From Desulfotignum sp. (GTDB taxonomy: Bacteria > Desulfobacterota > Desulfobacteria > Desulfobacterales > Desulfobacteraceae), in the NCBI GenBank assembly GCA_011389555.1, contig JAABUD010000046.1:1-61843 (forward strand): DNA of 61,843 nt, written 5' to 3'. Below are positions 1-8,033 of the stretch, piece by piece; the first letter of the stretch is position 1, and each line of letters starts with the position of its first letter. Position numbers and translations under genes: made by a program. The notes under the pieces were generated by a model. That model was not told where the DNA came from. It made no database searches and saw nothing but the letters and a program-made list of their open reading frames with translations.

Positions 1-368
1 ATGTGGTTGATCTGGATATCCTGGAAAGAATCCGATATTTTCTAAAAGATCTCAACACAGGCCCTGATCACCTGGCCCTGGAAACCATCCTCGCGGTGGG
101 TCCCGGCGGGGAATACCTTACCCAAAAACACACGGCCGCGCATTGCCGCACAGCCCCGTTCATGTCGGATATCAGTCTCAAAGGCGCCCTCAAACCGGGA
201 ATCAGTCCAGATCAAGCCCTGTTTAACAACATCACCCAAAAAATACAGGCCATGCTGGAACAGTACCAGCCCCCGCTGCCGGATACAGCAGCCCGGATCC
301 GGCTGGATGCCTGTGCCAGTTTTCTGGGAATTAACACGGCTGACATCAGACAGCGCATGCAGCAATAA
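1..368 (+). CDS. MttB-family (trimethylamine/betaine-type) corrinoid methyltransferase, C-terminal part
   Basis: The reading frame is open at the left edge and ends at TAA near 368, leaving about 121 C-terminal residues. The segment has the hallmark end of the MttB superfamily: VGPGGEYL followed by a QKHT...HCR stretch, then a helical tail. Family members move a methyl group from a quaternary or tertiary amine to a cognate corrinoid protein in the cytoplasm. The substrate cannot be read from this fragment. The region where pyrrolysine would occur lies outside the window, so the Pyl or non-Pyl type is unknown. A ProC-like gene follows 36 bp downstream, probably in the same operon, which hints at an amino-acid betaine as substrate (inference). 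Confidence 0.75.
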   Translation, partial: VVDLDILERIRYFLKDLNTGPDHLALETILAVGPGGEYLTQKHTAAHCRTAPFMSDISLKGALKPGISPDQALFNNITQKIQAMLEQYQPPLPDTAARIRLDACASFLGINTADIRQRMQQ

Positions 369-404
369 TACGACATAACTTCACTTTTACAGGAGAATTA
401 AGAT

Positions 405-1181
405 ATGCGCCTGGGATTTATAGGCACAGGAAACATTACCACCGCCATTGTAACTGGATTATGCACCTGTGACCCGCCCGCTGCGGCAACCATATGGGTA
501 TCACCCAGAAACAAAGACAAGGCGGATGCGCTGGCCGCCAGATGGTCAGCGGTTCAGGTAGGTGACACCAACCAGGCGGTGGTGGACCGTGCAGATATGG
601 TCTTTCTGGCCATATTGCCCCAGCAAAAGGAAGAAATTCTGACAAACCTCCACTTCAGAAAAGAGCATGTGATTATCCACCTGCTGGCCGGGACACAGGT
701 GGAAGAGATCCGCCCCTTAGTGAAGCCAGCCGACCGGATTGTCCGGGCCATACCCCTTCCCTGCACCGCCATCCATGCCGGCCCGGTAGTGGTATATCCG
801 GACCGGGGAGAGGCTGTCTCCCAGGTATGCGACCTGTTCAACCGGCTCGGCACCGTGATCACGCAGGCAAAAGAAGATCACCTGGAGACCCTGGCTGTGA
901 TCACCAGCCTGATGGCCCCATATTACGCCCTGGTGGAAGCGGTGACTGCGTGGGGGACAGCACAGGGGATTGATCGAAAAGACGTTGCCGCCTATACTGC
1001 TTCCATGTTCGGGGCTTTATCCCAGATTGCTGAATCTGAAGCACAGGGCGATATCAGATCCCTGGTAACCGAAAGTATGACACCCGGCGGCCTGAATGAA
1101 CTGGCCATGGCGGTCATTGATGGACATGGCGGTTTTTCCCATATCCTCACCGCCATGGATGCGGTCAAACGCAAGCAGTAG
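405..1181 (+). CDS. Pyrroline-5-carboxylate reductase-like NAD(P)-binding protein
   Basis: This 258-residue protein starts with a Rossmann motif (LGFIGTGNI, residues 3-11) and has the two-domain layout of ProC: an N-terminal F420/NADP-binding domain and an all-helical C-terminal dimerisation domain (about 155-255) with the family's ESMTPGGLNE motif. An AGGAG Shine-Dalgarno sequence stands upstream of the ATG. Classical ProC reduces pyrroline-5-carboxylate to proline. This sequence is a divergent member, and its position directly after an MttB-type methyltransferase suggests a catabolic or amine-related role instead of housekeeping proline synthesis. The family assignment is firm; the exact substrate is not. 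Confidence 0.8.
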   Translation: MRLGFIGTGNITTAIVTGLCTCDPPAAATIWVSPRNKDKADALAARWSAVQVGDTNQAVVDRADMVFLAILPQQKEEILTNLHFRKEHVIIHLLAGTQVEEIRPLVKPADRIVRAIPLPCTAIHAGPVVVYPDRGEAVSQVCDLFNRLGTVITQAKEDHLETLAVITSLMAPYYALVEAVTAWGTAQGIDRKDVAAYTASMFGALSQIAESEAQGDIRSLVTESMTPGGLNELAMAVIDGHGGFSHILTAMDAVKRKQ

Positions 1182-1194
1182 GACGAAAAAGGTT

Positions 1195-1884
1195 TCAATC
1201 TCCAGGGATTTTCCCCTGATCATACCAGCGTCGGGCCAGGTAGATGAACGGGGTGTCCGCCACCCCCACCACCCATTTGATCAGATAGGTGGTCCAGAAG
1301 ATCTGCACCAGGACCACCGGGGGAAACACCCCCCAGAAGGCCAGCACCGTGAACACCGTGGAGTCGATGAGCTGGCTGACCATGGTGGAGGCGTTGTTGC
1401 GCAGCCAGATGCGCCGCAGGCCCGGAAACCGCCTGCGCCAGAAATCATAGGCCCACACATCATGCATCTGGGAAACCAGGTATGCCAGCAGGCTGGCAGC
1501 GGCAATCCGGGGCATGAACCCGAAAATCACCCCCAGGCTGTCCTGGGCGAAATCATCCGGGGCCGGTGTGAAAAACAATGCCAGGTTCATGAGCACGGTC
1601 ATGGCCACCAGGGAAAACAGCCCGATAAACACGGCTTTTCGGGCTTGTTTTTTGCCGTAGATCTCGGACAGGATATCGGTCACCAGAAAAGATGTGGCAT
1701 AGACAATGTTGCCTAAGGTGGCCGTGATGCCGAACAGATCCACCAGCTTGATCACCTGGATATTGGCCACGATGGCAGCCAGGGGCACCCAGGCATAGAG
1801 CCCCGGGCGGCCGAACATTCTGTAGGAAAAAAGGATGAATCCAAAGTTGACGGCCAGCATGGCCAGCCAGAGCAGTTCGTTCAA
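1195..1884 (-). CDS. yhhQ: Queuosine precursor transporter (YhhQ/VUT family)
   Basis: The 229-residue protein is an integral membrane protein with about six hydrophobic segments and matches the DUF165/VUT family: the loop VTDILSEIYGKKQARK near residues 67-82 and the conserved arginine-rich WRRRFPGLRRIWLRNN stretch. YhhQ imports queuosine precursors (preQ0/preQ1) for the wobble-base modification of tRNA. The start is TTG, chosen because GGAGG lies 5 nt upstream. That GGAGG is the 3' end of a preQ1-I riboswitch, which independently supports the function. The gene ends 13 bp from the ProC-like gene, convergent with it. Confidence 0.9.
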   Translation of the reverse strand: MNELLWLAMLAVNFGFILFSYRMFGRPGLYAWVPLAAIVANIQVIKLVDLFGITATLGNIVYATSFLVTDILSEIYGKKQARKAVFIGLFSLVAMTVLMNLALFFTPAPDDFAQDSLGVIFGFMPRIAAASLLAYLVSQMHDVWAYDFWRRRFPGLRRIWLRNNASTMVSQLIDSTVFTVLAFWGVFPPVVLVQIFWTTYLIKWVVGVADTPFIYLARRWYDQGKIPGD

Positions 1885-1889
1885 AAAAA

Positions 1890-1924
1890 CCTCCAGTTTT
1901 GTTCAGGCGGGTGCTGTGACCGCC
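1890..1924 (-). promoter_or_regulatory. preQ1-I riboswitch in the yhhQ leader
   Basis: Read on the minus strand, the 35 nt form a 5-bp P1 stem (GGCGG at 1924-1920 with CCGCC at 1910-1906) closing the 9-nt loop TCACAGCAC, then the A-rich tail TGAACAAAACTGGAGG. This matches the preQ1-I aptamer in order, spacing and conserved bases: CAG in the loop, a C just before the 3' P1 strand that would read preQ1, and ACAAAAC in the tail. The terminal GGAGG is the Shine-Dalgarno sequence of yhhQ, so pairing of the tail with the loop on ligand binding should block translation, as in the Thermoanaerobacter-type aptamer. The fold is seen in the sequence; ligand binding is inferred. Confidence 0.85.
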
Positions 1925-2092
1925 GCATCATCAGCAATACTGCAAAAAGACGGCAGAATCTATCAGTTTGCCGCCATAAAAGCAACCCCCCATTTTCACC
2001 CCGGAGTCGGAAAAAAACATCTCCCTACTTTTAATTCTGATAAAAGTGTATTACATAAACCAACTTACTCTTACATAAATGATGTGAACCCT

Positions 2093-2122
2093 GAATTCCC
2101 CGGAACCGATTCCGGGGAATTC
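2093..2122 (+). promoter_or_regulatory. Perfect 13-bp hairpin in the glyS leader
   Basis: GAATTCCCCGGAA (2093-2105) and its exact reverse complement (2110-2122) flank the tetraloop CCGA. The hairpin ends 23 nt before the glyS ATG and is followed by a small second inverted repeat (CCAGATTCTGG). No T-run follows on either strand, so it does not look like an intrinsic terminator. It could be a translational or mRNA-stability element of glyS. Confidence 0.5.
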
Positions 2123-2145
2123 AAACCAGATTCTGGAGACAAGGA

Positions 2146-3567
2146 ATGGGAAAAAACAAAAAACAGGAAACATTGATGGATAAAGTGGTTTCACTATCCA
2201 AACGCAGAGGTTTTGTGTATCCGGGCTCGGAAATCTATGGCGGTCTGGCCAATGCCTGGGATTTCGGGCCTCTGGGCGTGGAACTGCTCAACAACCTGAA
2301 ACAGGCATGGTGGAAAAAATTTGTCATTGAAAGAACCGATATGGTGGGTTTGGACGCCGCCATACTCATGAACCCGGAAACATGGGTGGCCTCCGGGCAT
2401 GTGGGCAGTTTTGCCGACCCGCTCATGGACTGCAAAAAATGCAAATCCCGGGAACGGGCTGACAAACTGGTGGAAAACTGGCAGTTCGACAACCAGTCCG
2501 ACCTGGCCCCGGCCAACTGGGCCGGCGAAAAAACCCCGCCCGGGGACATGCTGGATTTCATCAATGACAAAAACATCACCTGCCCCTACTGCGGGGGCCT
2601 GGACTGGACCCTGCCCAAAGCCTTCAACCTGATGTTCAAAACCAAGCAGGGCGTGGTGGAAGGGGAAGGCAAGGATATCTACCTGCGGCCGGAAACGGCC
2701 CAGGGCATTTTTGTCAACTTCAAAAACGTGCTCACCTCCTCCCGCAAAAAAGTGCCGTTCGGCATTGCCCAGATCGGCAAGGCGTTCAGAAATGAGATTA
2801 CCCCGGGCAATTTCGTGTTCAGAACCCGGGAGTTCGAGCAGATGGAAATCGAATTCTTCTGCAAACCCGGCACAGACCCGGAATGGCATGACTTCTGGAA
2901 AACCTTTGCCATGGACTGGTACAAGGGGCTGAACGTCAATCCGGACAACCTGCGGCTCCGGGATCATGATGCGTCCGAGCTGTCCCACTACTCCAACGCC
3001 ACCGCAGATATCGAATACCGGTATCCTTTCGGCTGGGGAGAGCTGTGCGGCATCGCCTCCCGGACCGATTACGACCTGAAACAGCATATGGGACACTCTG
3101 CCAAGGACTTGCAGTATTTTGACGAGGTGACCAAGGAAAAGTTCGTCCCCTTTGTCATCGAGCCCTCGCTGGGGGTCCAGCGGTCCGCCCTGGTGTTTCT
3201 ATGCGACGCCTATGAGGAACAGACCCTGGAGGACGGGGATACCCGGGTGGTGATGCACCTGCACAACCAGCTGGCGCCCGTCAAGATTGCCGTGCTGCCG
3301 CTGCAAAAGAAACTGGGGGAGGAGGCACAGAAAGTGTTCACCCTGCTGGTGAAGGAACTGGGACTGAACATCGATTTCGACATGGTGGGCAGCATCGGCA
3401 AACGGTACCGCCGCCACGACGAAGCCGGCACCCCCTATTGCGTGACCTTTGACTTTGATTCCCTGGAAGACGAGGCCGTCACCATCCGGGACCGGGACAC
3501 CATGGACCAGATCCGCATGAAAATTGCCGAACTGCCGGCGTATTTCCGGGAAAAATTCAAATATTAG
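2146..3567 (+). CDS. glyS: Glycyl-tRNA synthetase, single-chain type
   Basis: This 473-residue class II aminoacyl-tRNA synthetase charges tRNA-Gly with glycine in the cytoplasm. It is the eukaryote/archaeon/Thermus-like one-piece enzyme (alpha2), not the bacterial GlyQ/GlyS heterotetramer. Signatures: [26 protein letters not shown] near the N-terminus, a zinc-binding-type cysteine insert (CKKC near 97 and CPYC near 147), the RPETAQGIF motif and the class II motif [21 protein letters not shown], and an anticodon-binding domain from about 375. The ATG at 2146 follows AAGGA closely; a second ATG at 2176 is a less likely start. A strong hairpin lies in the leader. Confidence 0.95.
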   Translation: MGKNKKQETLMDKVVSLSKRRGFVYPGSEIYGGLANAWDFGPLGVELLNNLKQAWWKKFVIERTDMVGLDAAILMNPETWVASGHVGSFADPLMDCKKCKSRERADKLVENWQFDNQSDLAPANWAGEKTPPGDMLDFINDKNITCPYCGGLDWTLPKAFNLMFKTKQGVVEGEGKDIYLRPETAQGIFVNFKNVLTSSRKKVPFGIAQIGKAFRNEITPGNFVFRTREFEQMEIEFFCKPGTDPEWHDFWKTFAMDWYKGLNVNPDNLRLRDHDASELSHYSNATADIEYRYPFGWGELCGIASRTDYDLKQHMGHSAKDLQYFDEVTKEKFVPFVIEPSLGVQRSALVFLCDAYEEQTLEDGDTRVVMHLHNQLAPVKIAVLPLQKKLGEEAQKVFTLLVKELGLNIDFDMVGSIGKRYRRHDEAGTPYCVTFDFDSLEDEAVTIRDRDTMDQIRMKIAELPAYFREKFKY

Positions 3568-3599
3568 GACACAGGCCACTCCGGTTGAAAGACAGCGCC

Positions 3600-3884
3600 A
3601 TGGTTACGCTGGAGATTCCTCAAGGGTTTGCTTACCCGGACATGTACCGGATCGAATGACAGTCTGAGACACCGCCGGCCGTGAACGTGGCCCAAGCCCT
3701 TGAATCGGACTGGATCCGGTGCCGGGATAAGATCGCCATCGGCCCGGGGGACCGGATTGCCGTGGGGGTGGGCAGCCGGTCTTTGGGAGCAGTAAAGACG
3801 TCCTGGTTCAAGGTGGCGGTCATGGCCGGCGGTAACAGTTTGGCCTGGTATATCAATATTTTCTTTACAAACCTGGCCACCTGA
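3600..3884 (+). pseudogene. Remnant of a LarA-like (DUF2088, lactate-racemase family) gene
   Basis: One frame reads MVTLEIPQGFAYPDMYRI, meets an in-frame TGA at 3657-3659, and continues with an ALESDWIRCRDKIAIGPGD segment and then RIAVGVGSRS. This is the N-terminus of LarA/DUF2088 proteins (their IxxGxRVAVGVGSRGI motif). After GVGSRS the family similarity stops and the frame ends within about 35 residues. The gene is therefore interrupted by a stop and has lost almost all of its body; a normal member has over 400 residues. Selenocysteine at the TGA is unlikely because the rest of the gene is also broken. Confidence 0.65.
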
Positions 3885-3989
3885 TTAATAGGTAGCGTCA
3901 AGATAATCAAAACCGTTTAAGGGAAACCTATGAACGGCCCATCCGGTTTTGCCTGAAAGCGTTTGATCAAGGAGATGATCCAGAACCGA

Positions 3990-4376
3990 TTATTTGGTGG
4001 GATAGTTCAACAAATCCAGGTCTTCAACAAATCGGTAATCTTTTTGGTTCTTTGATATCAGCTTGGTGTCTGTAACAATTGCGGTTGCGGCAATCAGGGC
4101 ATCAGCGATCAGCAGACCGTGGCTGAGACGATAGGTTGTAAGCAGATCTGCTGCTGTATCTGAGATCTGTTCATTAAGACTGATGATCTCAAATCTTTGT
4201 AAGAAATGTTCCAGGAATTTGAGTTCTTTTTTGTTTCTGCATCCGATGATCAGTTCCATCTGGGTGACAGTGCTGATGGCTAAAGACGATGTATCTTCAA
4301 TCTGCTGGAGGCAGTTTACAGCATCATCAATGCGCCGGGCAGCATCAATCAGAATATCCGTATCAACAATGATCAT
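3990..4376 (-). CDS. VapC-type PIN-domain toxin
   Basis: The 128-residue PIN-domain protein starts MIIVDTDILID with the first acidic active-site residue at D5, followed by E41 in the TQMELI motif and D92 in LLIADALIAAT. Such proteins are Mg-dependent ribonucleases that cut tRNA or rRNA when released from their antitoxin. The gene starts 1 nt after the stop of the upstream antitoxin-like gene, the usual TA arrangement with antitoxin first. The pair sits between decayed genes, where TA modules often persist. Target RNA unknown. Confidence 0.85.
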   Translation of the reverse strand: MIIVDTDILIDAARRIDDAVNCLQQIEDTSSLAISTVTQMELIIGCRNKKELKFLEHFLQRFEIISLNEQISDTAADLLTTYRLSHGLLIADALIAATAIVTDTKLISKNQKDYRFVEDLDLLNYPTK

Positions 4377-4377
4377 A

Positions 4378-4617
4378 TCAGCGCACGCCCCATTCTGACT
4401 CCCTGGTGCTGCGAACCCATTGGCTGCTGTCTTTCATGTCCTTGCGGCCTTCCCAGATCCCGATAAAGGGTTCATTGGATATTTTGTTGCGGGCAGTTTT
4501 TTTATCCGGTCGGATTCTTCTATAGCGTATCTTTAAAAACTCTATAAAATCAATGACCTGTCGCTGTGCTTCAGGCGGCAGGGTTGATATATCATTATTA
4601 ATGTTTTGCGGTTCCAT
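4378..4617 (-). CDS. VapB-like antitoxin (DUF2281 type)
   Basis: This 79-residue protein begins with the LPPEAQRQVIDFIEFLK helix typical of DUF2281-type antitoxins and ends with FIGIWEGRKDMKDSSQWVR, the toxin-wrapping tail seen in this group. The C-terminal motif should occupy the PIN active site of the downstream VapC. The N-terminal region is expected to bind the operon's own promoter. It is separated from the toxin gene by 1 nt. Family call by motif; not a classical AbrB-fold VapB. Confidence 0.75.
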   Translation of the reverse strand: MEPQNINNDISTLPPEAQRQVIDFIEFLKIRYRRIRPDKKTARNKISNEPFIGIWEGRKDMKDSSQWVRSTRESEWGVR

Positions 4618-5084
4618 CTTATACCTCGCTATTTCATTGCCAGTGCTTCAAACTGGTGTTTTTTGATAAACGCATCAAAAAGTGCTTTGAGCATATGACG
4701 ATCCGGGCGGTAATCCTTTTTGTTTTCTTGCCTGTTTTTGTTTCTCTGACAATTTGGCAGAATCAATTGTTTTTTTGATTTATTTGAAAGAGTTAGCCTT
4801 TATTAACCATCAGCTTATAGATTAAATTTTGCTTGGGCAACTAAAAAATCATTGATCAATAACCATGAAGTGCTAATTAATAAGCTGAATATGCCATACT
4901 ATTTTGTATTGGTAAAGCGAAAAGAAATATTGATATGAAAGGCCATCAACCCCATAGGACATGCTGTCGGGAAATAATTTGAATGCCTTTAAGGGTGTTG
5001 GAATAGAGATATCAGGGCATAAAGAGAGATTAAAATACCCATACAGCGACGGGACCGGCAGGGAGTTTCACTATCAAGAAATTT
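4618..5084 (+). other. AT-rich gap of about 470 bp with no convincing gene
   Basis: The stretch between the antitoxin start and the chimeric transporter remnant is visibly more AT-rich than its surroundings. On the minus strand a frame open from about 4790 ends at TAG 4629-4631; its last 35 residues (for example DRHMLKALFDAFIKKHQFE) look protein-like, but it lacks a good start and is of unknown family. A 9-bp inverted repeat (TCAGCTTAT 4810-4818, ATAAGCTGA 4880-4888) has a 62-nt spacer. The vapBC promoter must lie in the left part. Confidence 0.4.
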
Positions 5085-5468
5085 TTGCCGGAATCCCAGG
5101 CCAATTTTTTCTTTGTAAAACTGCCGGACACGGTGCGGCTGGACGGAGTGGCCATGCAGGCCAGTGAGGAACGCAAACAGAAGGTGGATTTTTCCATCAC
5201 CTATCATGAGATCAAAGACGCGATCCTGGCCTGGTCCAACGAACTCATCGCCATGGTCAAATACACGGCCATCGTGTTTCTCATTGCCGTCCCGGACCTG
5301 ATGAACAAGGCCAAAATCCTGTCCAGCCAGAATTTCACCCCCATCCAGACCTATGTGCTGGTGGCCCGGATCTACCTGGTGCTGGTAGGATGTGTAAGCC
5401 TGATCCTGCACGGAATCCAGAGAAAGCTGGCCGTGCCAGGGCTGAATGCCGGCATGGACGGGCGGTGA
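5085..5468 (+). pseudogene. Chimeric remnant: amino-acid ABC substrate-binding protein fused to permease C-terminus
   Basis: The frame first matches a polar-amino-acid binding protein (DGVAMQASEERKQKVDFS, the family's typical SITEERKKKVDFS region), and then, after about TYHEIKDAI, becomes the last third of a HisM/GlnP-type permease (AWSNELIAMVKYTAIVFLIAVP...YVLVARIYLVLVG). Neither part is complete: the binding protein has lost its signal peptide and most of both lobes, and the permease has lost its first membrane segments. A single deletion that removed the end of one gene and the start of the next explains it. The first in-frame start is a TTG without a Shine-Dalgarno sequence. Confidence 0.7.
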
Positions 5469-5481
5469 TCGCTACCAAATC

Positions 5482-5949
5482 ATGAACCTCTTTTCAAACG
5501 CTTCAAACACACCGAAACAAATGCGGCAGGATCTCACGGCGATGCTGGGACCGGACCAGTGCCTGTTCGATCTGGAAGACCGGTGGACCTATGCCTTTGA
5601 CGCCGGGGCGGACCAGGCCCTGCCCGAAACCCTTGAGCCTCTGGCCCTGAGTTTACCGGATATCCAGGCTGCCGGACAGGTGGTTCCCATGCTGCGTAAA
5701 AGCGGGGTAACGCCCTGCACCCTGGAATTCATCGACCGGTTCTGCCTTGACGCAGTCAGAAAAACCGGCCTTTCAGCTCCTGTGGCATCGTTGATATCTT
5801 CCAACACCGGGGCCATGCTGCTCATCGAACTTGACGGGGACCCTGATACCGTGGCCAAAGAGGCGGTAAGGGTCCGGCAAATCTGTGACCGTTGCGGAGC
5901 CATCGGGGTTCATTCCGCCCAGAATGCAGCTGTGCGGGAACAGCTCTGA
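5482..5949 (+). pseudogene. Internally deleted GlcD-like FAD-linked 2-hydroxy-acid dehydrogenase
   Basis: The first 45 or so residues match the N-terminus of GlcD/lactate dehydrogenase flavoproteins (RQDLTAMLGPDQCLFDLEDR...YAFDA). After ALPETLEPLA the frame jumps to their C-terminal domain (KSGVTPCTLEFIDRFCLDAV and AMLLIELDGDPDTVAKEAVRV), so the FAD-binding PCMH core of about 200 residues is gone. The frame then stops at REQL, where normal proteins continue for about 120 residues. At 155 residues against about 460 it cannot be an active enzyme. It begins 13 bp after the chimeric transporter remnant, suggesting a former 2-hydroxy-acid utilisation locus. Confidence 0.7.
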
Positions 5950-6029
5950 TTTCCATGGCATCCCCAATTTATGAGTTAAAAACAGAAGCTGCCTTCTCAT
6001 AACAGGTCCCGTGTTATCCGTCAAACCCT

Positions 6030-6929
6030 TCACACGGGCCGGCCGATTTTCAGCACCTCCCTGGCGTACTGGATGCTTTTTTTGCAGGCCGCCATCTCCT
6101 TTTCCCGGGCCACTTCCAGGAGATCATCCCCCATGTCCCACTCGATTTCAAAGGTGATGCGGTCTGTAGGAGACTGATCACAGATGATCTGCAACGTTTT
6201 AAAACAGTCGATGTCCCCTTCGCCCAACGCCACACCGTGAAACCGGATGCCGAACTGATCCCTTGTCAGCCTGTGATCGCAGAAATGGTTGCAGAACGCA
6301 TAAGGAGCCAGTTTTTTCACGGCATGTTCCGGGTTTTCCAGCACCCCCATGGAGTTCACCGTGTCCACGCATGCCCCCACCAGGGGATGGTTGACCTGGT
6401 GAATCACCCAGAGAATCTCATCGGCAAAGGTTTCCGTATGGTTTTCCACGGCCAGCTTGATCCCGGTTTTTTCCAGCAGCGGCAGGGCGGCGATGATCTC
6501 GTCATGGACGTCACACAGCTGCCGCATGACCTGCGGGTGAAAACAGGAGCCATACAGGGGCCGGGGCCGCCGGATATCCAGGCTGAGTTTGGCCAGGTCG
6601 GCACCGATCTTATGGGTGATATCGATCCCTTTTTCCAACGTATCCGTGAGCCGGGAATCAAACTCCTCATCCCGGGAAAAATTATACTCCAGGTACAGGC
6701 CGTGATCCTGGGCCGCTTTTTTCACTGCTGCCAGGCGTGCATCATCTTTTGTTTCCAGATCGCATCCCGTGATATGCAGCCCGTCCAGGCCCCATTCCAC
6801 GGCCAGGTCCATGAGCTGAAACAGATCGATCTCCTTGGGCCGGGGATCGGCCTGGATGCCCCAGTTCTGACCCAGTCCCCACAGATGAAGGGTATAGGTG
6901 TGAAGTCCCAGTTTCATTCGGTTTTCCAT
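6030..6929 (-). CDS. Sugar phosphate isomerase/epimerase-like TIM-barrel protein
   Basis: This 299-residue protein belongs to the AP-endonuclease-2/xylose-isomerase-like TIM-barrel superfamily: GLHTYTLHLWG at the start, the barrel segment LDGLHITGCDL, LAVENHTETFADEI with the metal-binding Glu, then VDTVNSMGVLENP and the late metal site FCNHFCDHR. The ATG at 6929 was chosen over an upstream one because GGGAGG lies just before it. Relatives isomerise or epimerise sugars, inositols or hydroxypyruvate; the substrate here is unknown. It stands alone, convergent with the GlcD remnant. Confidence 0.75.
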   Translation of the reverse strand: MENRMKLGLHTYTLHLWGLGQNWGIQADPRPKEIDLFQLMDLAVEWGLDGLHITGCDLETKDDARLAAVKKAAQDHGLYLEYNFSRDEEFDSRLTDTLEKGIDITHKIGADLAKLSLDIRRPRPLYGSCFHPQVMRQLCDVHDEIIAALPLLEKTGIKLAVENHTETFADEILWVIHQVNHPLVGACVDTVNSMGVLENPEHAVKKLAPYAFCNHFCDHRLTRDQFGIRFHGVALGEGDIDCFKTLQIICDQSPTDRITFEIEWDMGDDLLEVAREKEMAACKKSIQYAREVLKIGRPV

Positions 6930-7221
6930 GACATCCCTCCCGCGTGTATCCTCAGGTTGGTTTCGCAATTCTTTTATTGGCAATGACTAATTTAGCAAAA
7001 TGTATACCATATCACAAACCCGCTGCAATAATTATACTATTTATCATTATTTAAAATAGTTACAACCCATTTTTTATTGTCGTTTCCGGTCCTGCCCGAT
7101 CAAACAATTTTTATTTTTCCATGATCGTACATCAAAAATATTTGATTTTCACCCCTTGTCAATCTTTGGCAAAAAAGGTACGGTTTAAAGTAAGATTTAC
7201 GCCATCATCAAAGGACGTTCC

Positions 7222-8019
7222 ATGAACCGAAGACCCCATTCGAACCGTCTTCAGACTCAGGCAACGGCAGCCGACGACACGCACCGGTTTTTTTTGACCT
7301 TGACCCAGGCGATTGATGCCATTGCCATGGATTTTCAGGCATACGGCCCCCAGCCGGATCTTTTCAGGTGCCTGGCACGGCGGATCCTTGATGACCGGTA
7401 CCGGATCTCACACACGGATCAGAAACCGGACACCGTGTGGATACGCCAGGGGGGGACATTTTATCCCGTGACCGACGAAAACCTGGGGTTTTATCTGATT
7501 CATGTGCTGGAAACCTCTCCCCCGGACCCGGAGACCCTGGTCGATATCTGCCGGCAGGTCTTCCAGACACGAATCGCTGCCGGACATGACAGCACCGGCA
7601 CCATTTCCGGCATCTGGATTCACTCCGAGATGGACCGGTTTGTCTGCCGCCAGTGCGGAAAATGCTGCCGCACCCTGGATTATGAAACCGGATGTGCTGA
7701 ATCAGACATCCGCCGGTGGCGGGATCTGGGCCGAACCGATATTCTGGCACGGGTCCGCTGCCGGAACGGATCGGCAGACGATTTTGACGAAACATACCGG
7801 ATCTGGGTGGACCCGGACACCGGAGAAACCGCCCGAACCTGCCCCTGGCTTTTACCCTGTCCGGATCAGGACCGGTTTTTATGCGCCATCCATGACATCA
7901 AACCCGAGGTCTGCCGGGAATACCCCTATACAAGCAAGCACGCTGTCATGACCGGATGCAGCGGACGTTTCATGGCCCATTCCCAAAAGCCGGCTGAAAC
8001 CATTTACTCCCCATTATGA
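7222..8019 (+). CDS. YkgJ-family cysteine-cluster protein (putative Fe/Zn chelating)
   Basis: The 265-residue protein carries the UPF0153/YkgJ signature: FVCRQCGKCCR near residue 137, a middle CPWLLPC with FLCAIHD, and C-x2-YP ending in TGCSGRF. These cysteines are thought to bind iron or zinc. The N-terminal 130 residues are a poorly conserved extension. The ATG is preceded by AAAGGACG. It overlaps or nearly abuts the next gene, so both are probably co-transcribed. The biochemical role of the family is not established. Confidence 0.75.
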   Translation: MNRRPHSNRLQTQATAADDTHRFFLTLTQAIDAIAMDFQAYGPQPDLFRCLARRILDDRYRISHTDQKPDTVWIRQGGTFYPVTDENLGFYLIHVLETSPPDPETLVDICRQVFQTRIAAGHDSTGTISGIWIHSEMDRFVCRQCGKCCRTLDYETGCAESDIRRWRDLGRTDILARVRCRNGSADDFDETYRIWVDPDTGETARTCPWLLPCPDQDRFLCAIHDIKPEVCREYPYTSKHAVMTGCSGRFMAHSQKPAETIYSPL

Positions 8020-8033
8020 CCCTGAGGTGTTGT

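Noticed and set aside
1096-1716. 206-residue frame on the plus strand over yhhQ
   Set aside because: Antisense to a gene supported by both membrane topology and a riboswitch.
2093-2122. Intrinsic terminator before glyS
   Set aside because: The stem is strong, but no T-run follows on either strand.
3657-3659. TGA as selenocysteine in the LarA-like gene
   Set aside because: The downstream part is also truncated and no SECIS-like hairpin is evident directly after the TGA, so decay is the simpler explanation.
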